Assembly (NCBI GenBank): GCA_039707465.1
Contig: CM077653.1
Span: 1,619,501 to 1,683,500 of the forward strand
DNA: 64,000 nucleotides
Direction of reading: 5' to 3'
Source: Rhabdophis nuchalis
Lineage: Eukaryota; Chordata; Lepidosauria; Squamata; Natricidae
Shown: positions 31,001 to 41,800 of the stretch, one piece after another
Layout of the letters: every line of letters begins with the position of its first letter
Numbering within the stretch: the first letter of the stretch is position 1
Notes under the pieces: generated by a model
The model's input: only the letters and a program-made list of their open reading frames with translations
Told to the model about the DNA's origin: nothing
The model's database searches: none
Program-made: the position numbers and the translations under genes

Positions 31001-34000
31001 GGAGGGGCTTACCTGGGCCACGCCCTTCGGCGATGGGTGAAGAGCAAGCGGGGGGGGGGAGGAGGAGCGTCGGGCCTCTGAGCGTGTGCAGAGTTGAGGC
31101 GAGAGTGGCGTGTATGGGGTGACACGTGGCTCCCTCCCCCCACCCAGAACTGGGCCCCTTTTGCCCCCCCCCCCAGCAGCAGAAAGGGGAGGAAAAGGAA
31201 GGGGGAGGAGCAACAGAGAGGGGGAGGGGTCATCGCCCCCACCTCCCCCAAGGCAAGTGCCCCCCTGCTTTGGGTTCCTCCATGGTGGAAAGGCCCCAAT
31301 AAAGGAGAGGATTTGAGCCTGTGAGCTGGGTGGTTTCCTTGCAGGCGTCTCATGACCCATCGAGGGAACGTCATCAGTGCTGGAAGGGAGGGGAGGTTGC
31401 AGGGAGGAGGAGGAGGAGCAGGAGGAAGATGACTGTGGGGTCCTTATTGCTCTGTGAGCTGGGTGGTTTTAGGATAGAATAACAGAGTTGGAAGGGACCT
31501 TGGAGGTCTTCTAGTCCAACCCCCTGCCTAGGTAGGAAATCCCATACCATTAGAGACAAATGGCTATCCAACATCTCCTTAAAGATTTCCAGTGTTGGGG
31601 CATTCACAACCTCTGGAGGCAACTTCTGTTCCACTGGCTAATTGTTCTCACTGTCAGGAAATTCCTCCTGGTTGCTTCTTTCTAAGTTGTTCTCTTGCAG
31701 ACGTCTCATGACCCAAGTAGGAAACATCATCAGTGCTAGTGGGAGCGGGTTTGTGGAAAGAAGGCGGAGAAGGACTAAGGGGTCCTTGGTGCTTTCTCAG
31801 CCTGGTTGGTTTTTTGAGTTTTTTTTTTTTTTTTTGCAGACATTTCACTACCCAGGTTAGGTATCATCAGTGCTAGAAGGGAGTGTGGGGTTTGTGGAGA
31901 GAAGGATGACAACTATGGGATCTTTGATGCTCTCTGAGCTTGCTTGATTGCTTTCTTCCAGACATTTCATGACCCAAGTCGGTAACATCATCAGTGCTAG
32001 GAAGGAGAGGAGTTTGCTCTTAAGTTTATATTCTAATAGTTTGCCCTGTCAGTGATAGTTGGGTGGTCTTAGAGCTTCTTTGCTTGGGTTGTTTACTGCT
32101 GGCTTGATTGGGGTTGTTGTTTATTTGATGGTTAGTCTGATGTTAGTCTTGGTGTTGCCTCTCTGCCCTTTTCCAGGAGGAAGTTTGCAGCATGATCAAC
32201 CAAAGGTACATGGAGTTCCTGCCCAGCGTGCAGAGCGCCAAGGACCTGGAGTGCCAAGTGGAGGAGCTTTCGACCAGCATGGATCAGTTGAGATCCAGGA
32301 TCGAGAACGAGGTGAGGACCATGGAGGAAGCCCCATAGAAAGAGGGGGGCTGAGCACGGTCATGCCTTGAGTTCACAGCTACTGAGAAAGGTATTTTCAG
32401 CCCCGGCTGTTGTGTTTGTGTTTTTCCTGCCTTTATATTATTTGGGGAATGGCAGCCTGTCAGGGTTTGCTTCTTCGAATACTCAAGAAAGACCACACTT
32501 AATCATAGTTTAGAATGAATAAGGTTACTTTTACTGAATACAGAAGAACAGCAAACGAAGGTCAAGCAGGAAGTGACTAGTTTAGGCGCGAAGCGTATAT
32601 ATCAAAGCTTAAGCCCACCCCAATAACCCATGCCCCCCTACAACAGTGTCCAATGCATATTCCTCCAGGACATCAGGTGGGCCTCACGTCCAACGCCATC
32701 ATCAGAATGGAATGTGATACCGTTAGGTTTGAGATAACACTGGCCCGTACCATCTTCCACCAGCACTCATAGTTAACCCCATAACCCCACTCTCCCCGTT
32801 TCCATGGCAGCCAAGCAGGTAGCAAAGCGAAGGCTGACATCGCCGTATAAAATCAAACGAATGAATAAATAACGAGGATACGAACGGGCTCTTTTCCTCC
32901 CTCCCTCTAGCCTGTTTTGTTTTTTTAAAAGTTTTTTTATTGAACACGAATTAAAACATTGGACACAGGGTAACCATCCTGGCAAATCGTTTGCCATACG
33001 TACTACTAAGACAGGAGTGTCCAATCGTAGCAACTTCCACAAGTCTTAAAAGTTGCCAAAATTGTTCACCTCTGTACTAAGATATATAGTTAACCATTAT
33101 AACCACCATGCTTATTTACAATTGGTCTATCCAGTGTTTACCAATCTAAAAACATCGTATTTCCAACCATGCTGCTTTGTTTTTATCTTACACGTTTTCA
33201 CTCTTATAGTTTCATACATGATTCTATAAATCTGAGTCATTGCTTGTTTTGAGTCTTTCCTTTTTTGTTCCAACCATCGATAAAATTGACCCCAGATCTT
33301 ATAATATTCCCTCTAGCCTTCCTGACTGTCAGGCTGTATGTGCCTCCTAGAGACAAGCAGATACCTCTCCTTGCCCAATGACGGGGGTTCCTTTTTTGTA
33401 AACCAAAGAGATGAAATCTGGTGTTTCCTCAGGTCCAGCAAGACCTCAGCGTGGCCATCGCAGACTTTGCTGACCTGAAGCAGCAGCTGGAGAGGGAGAT
33501 GCTGTTTCTGAGCGTGTTGAAGCAGCTGCAGGAGGTAAGACAGAGGGAGAAGCTCAGTCCCTCTCCCCGTTTTGGGTGGTCTTGATTTGAGTTCTGGCTC
33601 TTGACTCCCTTCTTCTGCTCCCTTTGCCTTCAGTTTGACACCGCTCTCAAACAGTTTGGTGCCCTGCTGCCTCTGAAGAAGTACACGCCAGCTGCGGCCC
33701 ACCTGAACAAGGTAGTTCTTGGACGGACGCCTCTCTATGTCCCTCTTGGGTGCCCACCCCGAAGTAGACCTGGCTGAGGCCATCTTGGTAGTTTCAAGGT
33801 TGCCCCAAAGCAGAAGAAGGGGACAGGGAGGGGGGAATAGTGGGCTGGGCTTTGGTAGTCAAAGCAGAAAGTTTTTCCTGTGGGGAAGCAAGGTCATTCC
33901 AACAGGTGGCTGGGAGGAGGAGAGAAGCAACCGGCCAGCAACACTATTGGACAATGGGACTAATGACCTTGGGGAGGGCGGGGGGGGGGGCGGGACGTTT

Positions 34001-37000
34001 ACTTTTTAATTATCGTATTTTTCAGAGTATAAGTCGCACCTTTTTCCCCAGAAAAAGAGGGTGAAAATCTGGATGCGTCTTAGAAACTGAATACAGCATT
34101 TTTGGCCTACCGAAACACTGCCCCCTTCGCAAAAATGGATGCACGGAGGATCTGGGAGACCTGCAAAGTGCTCCTGGGCCGGTTTTTGCCCCCAACCCCC
34201 AGGAGCACTTTGCAGGCCTCTCAAACTCTCTGCATGCCCTGTTTTTCACAAAAAAACGAGGCGTGCAGAGGGTTTGGGAAATCTGCAGAATGCAAAAACG
34301 TTTTTTAAAAAAATTACCTCTTCAAAATGTTGGTGCATCTTATAGTCCGAAAAATACGGTAGGTGAAAACTGGGGAGGGGAGACGTTAAGAGTCGGTTTG
34401 CACCAGTTGCGCCATTATGATGTATCCAATAAATTGTCCTTGGAGGAATCTGCCAGCCTCAAGAGTTCTGCTTTCAATGGGCGCACCCCTTGGAGCCCTG
34501 GCGTTGGGGGGGCTTCCAGGCTCCTTGAAAGCGGGATGGCTCATGACTTCACCACCTTCTCCCCGTTTCCTGCCAGGCCCGGAGGAGCCTGAGAACCATG
34601 GAGTCCCGTCGGGGCTTTGAGCTGAAGATCCTGAAGGCGCTCGGCCAGGAGCTCACCATACAGACCCAAAACCTCCTCTGTCTCTTGGATCAGGAGTGGC
34701 AGCGCCTGGTGGTGTGGAAGCTTCCCCAGTCGCAAGGTGCAGAGGCCGGGTGCTTGCGTCCTGCTTGAGGGCTCAAGGGGCTGCCTGGGGAATCCTGGGA
34801 GTTGAAGCCCACGAGTCTTCAAAGCAGCCGAGGGTGGGGAGCCCTGGTCGAGATGCTTTCCCTAGAGTCATTTCCATCCCTGTCGCTAAGCAACTCCGAC
34901 TTGAGACTTGCCATTTTCTGGGGTGGCCTAAACACTAAAGGGGGGGGGGGGTGAGTAGAGGCTGGAGGGAGAGGCCAGCTTGCTGTTCTTTCAGCTCTTT
35001 TGCCGCTTTGGAACCATGGTTTGCTGTAACCCGGATGGTGCTCTCCCATATTTCCCCTAGAGCTGAGTTGCCTGGAGGCAGCTACCCAGACAGAGTTGAA
35101 CCTGCATCTGCCCACGGAAGAGGCAGCCACAGGCTCGGCCGTTTCAACGGTCCTGCAGGCCTTCGCCATCCTGGGGGAACTGGAGATAAAGTTCAAGCAT
35201 TTTGGTAAGTCCTTCCCCTTCTGGCAACAGCCGCTTCCTGGGTGTGACAGAGGTTCGGTTTCTGGACTTGGTGTCCAGATGTTCTAAATTTGACACCTCA
35301 GCCATAGCTTCCTCCTTCGGGGTCCTGCTCCCCTCTATCTCCCAGAGAGAACCATGCCGCTGTCCGGTTAACTGAAGAGAAAGAGGAGGCAGCAATGCCT
35401 CGCGTGATATAACGATGAACAGAGTTGGAAGGGACCTTGGAGGTCATCTAGTCCAACCCCCTGCCCAAGCAGGAGACCCTACACCATTTCTGACAGATGG
35501 CACTCCAGTCTCTTCTTGAAAGCCTCCAGGGATGAAGCTCCCACAACTTCTGTTCCATGGGTTGATTGGTCTCACTGTCAGAAAGTTCCTCCTTATTTCT
35601 AGGTTGAATCTCCCCTTGGTTAATTTCCATCCATTGTTTCTTATCCGACCTTCAGTCGCCTTGGAGAATAGCTTGACCCCTTTGTCTCTGTGGCAGCCCC
35701 TCAAATATTGGAAGGCTGCTCTCCTGTCTCCCCTGGTCCACTAGACTAGCCATGCCCAGTTCCTGCGACTGTCCTCCTCATCCTGGTTGCTCTTCTCTGC
35801 CCTCTTTCTAGGGCCTCAACATCTGTGGGCCACCCAGGGGAGCTGCGTAATTTTTCCTGGCCTTGTAAAGCCAAGCGGCTCAAAGGAGCATCTCCCTTAG
35901 GGCAGGAGATGAAGCAGAGGCAGCAAATGGGTTTGGTGCGGTCACTGTCTTCTTTGGAGGGGACTGGGCTTTAAAATTCCTTTTTGTCTGGTCCAAAGGG
36001 AAGCCTGCTCTCCCCCCAGCCCCTCTTTGTCTTCCTCCCATCTCCACAGGCTGTTCTTGTGGGAGTTGCCCCCTCCCCTTCAGCAGAGCGAAGACAGGGC
36101 AGAGAAGATGGCCACAGGCCCCGTTGGGAAGTGCTGTCGCTATCAGGGTTCCTAATAGCACCCAAAGGTGAATCAGGGTCCGAGGCAAAGACTTCCTCAA
36201 AGTTCCCATTGATGAAGAGAGCCATGTTGGCACATCTGGGGAAACCCGGATATGAAAGCTTCCCGGTTTTCCCCACCCAGTTGAAAGTTCAGGATCTTGC
36301 CCCCCCTCCCCCCACACCCACCAGTCCATCCCACGGTCCAATCTTCCATTGCCACACTGGCAGCTTCCACCTATCCAGTTCCGGTCAGGTGCAGAGACAA
36401 AGGATGGCCTTGGCTTTCTAAGAAGAATGTTGTTATGGCTACACATCACCCAACTCCATGTAGTTTAGTCTAGTTCGTTTAGTTCATTAGTTTTTTATAC
36501 CGTCCTAATCTCGAAGGACTCAGGGCGGTGTACAGCCAAAGTAAAACAGATATACAAAAGTTAAAAACAGTTTAAAACAACATATTAAATAATTTGGCCT
36601 CATAAAATTAAAAAACCAAACAAACCCCGATTAAAATTAATAAAAATTCATTTTTATGCCAGCCCGGCTGGTTGGAAATAAAAGGTTTTGAGAGCACGGC
36701 GGAAGGTGCGTAAGTCAGGGATAGTTCTTAATTCCGGGGGCCATTCGTTCCAGAGGACCGGTGCTCCCACTGAGAAGGCTCTCCCCCTGGAGAGGGGGAG
36801 AGCCTGATATAATATCGCCCCCCTCCCATTTCCCCCCAGTAGAAAACAAATAGTAGAAAGTGTGGCAAAAGAGAAGACGGCTGCTCTATCCTTCGAGCCT
36901 GGCTCACTGCCCTTCCTCTCCCTCTCGCCAGGACAGTTACTGTTGAAGCACATCCTCAAGCCTTTGATCTGTTGCCCCTCCTTGCGGCTCTCGGTGGAAG

Positions 37001-38860
37001 ATGCCCCCGATGGCGTCACACTCAAATTTGAGTCTGTGGGCTGCAGCCTGGGCCATCCGCCCCCCTTGGAAGTGTTTGCCAAGCTCAGATCGGTCTTCAA
37101 AGTCCTCCACCAACACCTGTTGGGTAAGGACCAGGCCCCACACTGGCTTGAACCGGGGGACGTGGGGGGGGGGCGTAGGAAAGGGACCCCAGGAAAACCC
37201 CGCTGCCGTTGGCTCCTGACGGGTGAAGGTTGCAGAAGGGCCCACAGAGCTTTCTCCCCTCTCCAGACACCCCGCTGGGCCGCTGCGAGGGAGAGGAGGG
37301 GGAGGAGGACGGCCCCAGGCCCGTTTTGGCCGAGGTGCTGGGCAGCGTGATTTGGAAGAAGACGTCCGACTGCCTCATCTGCGACTGCTTGGTGCACTCC
37401 ATCCCCAGCAACAGCAGCCAGCTGGCCCAGTACACGGAGGTGGGTGCTGCGACCTTTGGCCTCTGGGACCCCCTCCCGCCTCTCTCTCTCTCTCTCGCCC
37501 CCTCTGGGCTGCTTCTTAAATTAGGGAGGAAGAGGAGGAGGTTTCCCCAGGAGACTGAAATGAAATTCTGAAATTACACTTTTCTTAATACAGGCAGTCC
37601 CGACTTACTGTATTTTGCAGAGTATAAGACGCATCTTTTTCCCTCCAAAAAGAGGCTGAAAATCTGGGTGTGTCTTATACACTGAATACAGCATTTTTGG
37701 CCTCCTGAAACCTCGCCCCCTTCGTAAAAATGGCCATGCAGAGCCTTTAAGAGGCTTTCAGAGAGCTCCTGGGGGCTGGGGAGGGCAGAAATGAGCAAAA
37801 AACTGGCCGTTTTTTTGCTCGGTTGTGCCCCCACCCCAGGAGCACTCTACAAGCCTTCTAAAGTCTGTCCATGTCCTTCTTTGACAAAAATGGGCTCATT
37901 TTCATAAAAAACTGGCCATTTTTGCTTGTTCCCCTCCCCAGGAGTACTCTACAAGCCTCCTAAAAGGTATTCATGCCTTTAAAAAAAAACAGGCCCGTTT
38001 TCGCAAAAAAATGGGCCGTTTTTGGGAGGCTTGCAGAGTGCAAAAACTTGGTGCGTCTTATATTCTGGAAAATACGGTACATTCATTGGGTTCAGATTTA
38101 CAGCGGCACCATTTTCCACAGTTACAACCTTTGCGGCTTCCCTCTTGCCACAGGATCAAAATCCAGACATTTGGCAACTGACTCAGGTTTATGACGGTCC
38201 AGGTCATAGGATTCCCCTGTTACGTCTTCTTGACGAGCCATGGGGAAGCCAGGTTTCACTTAACAACCGGCTTAACTAACTGATCAAACTGTGGGGATTG
38301 CCACAACGGCTGTGGCTAGAGAGATGGTCGTAAGATGGGAACAAAACTCACTTCGCGTGTGTCTCACTTAACAACAGACTCCATTGTGGTTCCCTCCTCC
38401 CTCCCCAGGTTATTAAAGCAACAGAGGACTTTGAAAACTCCTTAAAAGACATGAGGTTCCTTCCGGAGGATTCCGTGGACTTGCTGACCTATGCCCGCAA
38501 TGTGAACTGCCATTTTGCCAACAAGAAATGCCAGGATGTCATCATGGCAGCCAGGAACCTGATGACCTCAGAAATACACAACACCGTGAAGGTAATGGGG
38601 CATGGGGGGGGGGGGTCATTTAAAGCAGGGGTGTCCAAAATTGGGAACTTTAGGACTTGTGGACTTCAACTCCCAGAATTCTGGGAGTTGAAGTCCACCA
38701 GTCCATCCTGGGGAAGTCCATGCTGGCTGGGGAATTCTGGGAGTTGAAGTCCACAAGTCTTAAAAGTTCCCAAGTTTGGTCACCCTTGACTTAAAGCAAC
38801 CGGCTAACCTTTTCTCTTGTCCGCGTCTGTCTTGAGAAAGATACTTGGTGTGTAAGTCAG

Positions 38861-38895
<35 letters not shown>

Positions 38896-41800
38896 TGAAA
38901 GAGAGAGTCCTTGTCAAATTAAGATCTGTTTTAAGCAAGAAATATTCTCAAGGTGACCCACCTGTTCCCAGACTGTATTACCTGGTGGCAGGGAGTTTTC
39001 AGAGCAGAACGAGATTGGGAGAGAGAAGGAGCACCTGCATTTCTGCCTTTGGCATCTGCCAAGCCCTCAAATTGCCCCCCAAAACATTCTGAATCCTTTG
39101 GGGGGGCAGACATGGGGGGAGGAGGGGTTCCATGTTTCAAGAGTCGGGCCCAGAACCAAGCCAAGGGAACTTTCCTTTCCTTCCCCAGGTCAGCCCAGAC
39201 TCTCTGCTCGCTCTCCCCGCCCTGCCTGCCTCTGGAGCCGGGGACCAGCCAAAGGGGCCGGAAGGGTCCGAGCTGCTTCTCAGGCAGGTGACCAACTTGG
39301 AGAACAAGACCAAGCTGAGCCGCCACACCTTTGCTTTCCCCACCTGCCGCGTCAGCGACTCGGTCCAGAGATTGATGGCTTTGGCCTATCAGACGCTCCA
39401 GGAGGCCTCTGCCAGCACTGACCAGTGGTGAGATTCAGCTCCCACCTAGGCTTCTTCCTCTTCCTCCTCCTCTTCTTCTTGTTCTTCTCCTCTTCCTCCT
39501 CCTCTTCTTCTTCTTCCTCTTCCTCTATCTCTCCCTCTTTCCTCCTCCTCCTCCTCCGGTTATTCTTCCTGCATGGGTCATTTTCATAGCTACTAGCCAC
39601 TCCTTGGGCTTTGCTTCTTGACCACTTCAGCACTGGGTCCTTGGGGGTGTGAAGGCAGGCTGCTCTGGGTTGCCTCCTACTTGTGCTTCCTCAAGCGAGG
39701 ACCTTCCGGCCTGGCTTAAGGCAGCTGGCCAGTCCCTCTTTCTGGGGTCTGGAGAAGCAGATGTGACCCACCTCTTCCCTCCTCTTCCCTGGCAGCTGCA
39801 TCCAGCTCTTCTACCTGGTGAGGAACATCTTCCACATCTTCTGCGACGTGGTGCCCATGTATCATAAGTGAGTGACGGCCGTCCTTGGGGGGGGGGGAGG
39901 AACCAGCCCAGAGGGGGCTCTAGGCAGAGCTCTGGCTTAAAGCTGTTGAATTATAAGTGGTCCCCGACTTAACGGCCGTGACGGAGCCTGGGATTTCCCA
40001 TCAGAAGTCCTGGCAGTCATAAGCCAAGGCATAAACTGGACCCCGGTTTTATGACTTTTTTGTGTGGTGGTCATTGAACGAACATGGCCATGGACGTTAT
40101 GCAGATCCATTTATTCCTACAGAGCCAGCTGTCAAACTCTGGGAACGCCATGTGACCGCAGAGGGGGTGCAGCCCCCAAACTCTTAAAACCGGGTCATAA
40201 GTAGCCTTTGGGAGGGTCCGACGCAACTTCCAACAGTCACTAAGCAAAAGGCCATTAAAAGAGGACTAACTGTACTGCGTTCTCCTTTCAAATTTGTGGA
40301 GATACATTAAAAGGCTAAGAACTTTCTAACCCAGAGTTGGCGAAGCTTTTCGGCACCAACTCCCGAAACGGGAGCACGGGTGGAAGAGCAGCCGGCCAGT
40401 TGCGCATGTGCATGCCGGGAAGATGCTCTTCCGGTTTCTGGCGCTCCCAGCGCATGTGAAGGCCAGCTGGCTGGAACCCGGAAGAGCAGCAGGCAATGGC
40501 TTATGCGCCCAGAGAGATGGCTGTGTGTGGCCACTTCCGGCACGGATGTCATAGGTTCTCCATCACGGTTCTACCCCTTTAAAATTTAATTTAAAGGGGG
40601 ATTCTGGGAGTTGAAGTCCGCCAGGCTTAAAGTCGCTGAGGTTTGTGGGCCCCTGCTTTAAAACATGGATAACTTTATAACTTCTCAAAAACGTATCCGA
40701 TGAATCGCTGGAGGGAAACGGTGACTCCCCCCCCCCAAGTTCTCTAAGCACCCCCTCCCTCCTCTTTTCTTCACCTCCCCCTTAACCCCCCCCCCCCCAG
40801 AGAAAACCTCCAGAAGCTTCCCCAACTGGCTGCCATCCACCATAACAACTGCATGTACATCGCCCATCACCTCCTGACCATGGGCCACCAGTTCAGGAGC
40901 CGGCTGAGCGATGGGACCGCCACCTTCGTTGACTTGGTGCCCGGGTTCAGGAAACTGGGTGAGTCGGGGGAAGGGGAGGTGGTTTGTGGGGCCTTGAAGT
41001 AGCAGATCCTCTGCCTCTCAAGCTAAGACGGTCTCCTGGTGTAGCAGTAAAATATTCTCCGACTTTACCAAACGCGTCTGGTTGGTTGCTTCTCCCGAGT
41101 CCGTCTCTGGTGAACGCAGTTCAAGTCTTAGGCTGTTCCCCAGAAAGGGGTCTCACCCAGTGGTGAATTCAATTTTTTTTACTACCGGGTCTGTGGGTGT
41201 GGCTTGGTGGGTGTGGCAAGGGAAGGATACCACAATATCTCCATTTCCTCCCAATCAGCTGGGACTCGGGAGGCAGAGAATAGATGGGGGCGGGGCCAGC
41301 CAGAGGTGGCATTTGCCGGTTGTCTGAACTACTCAAAATTTCTGCTACTGGTTCTCCAGAACCTTTCAGAACCTGCTGAATCCCTCCTCTGCTCTCACCC
41401 CACAGAAGTTTTTCTCTTGAGAATCCTTTGGATGGTATTTCTGGGTGAACCATCCAAAATGCAAAGGGCCTTCCCTCTTTCCTAAAATAATATGTATGGA
41501 GAAGTTTACCTAAAGCAGTCGAATCTCATGGGAAAAAGAGCAAGAGAAGAGAAAAGAAACTAAAATTACTTTTGTGTCTGAACTATTTCCAACTTATACT
41601 TTGCAAAATAATAATGGAGCTCAAAGAAGAATTGTTCCCTCTGAGGGTTATTAATGGAAAGTATACGAAAGAGATAAAATATCTAATTTTGCACATAATT
41701 ACGCCAGCGAGAATGGCCCTCACACAATGTTGGAAAAATGACACCATGCCGACAGACGGCTTGATAATCCAAAAGATTCTTGATTGCCCAGAGAATGGGT

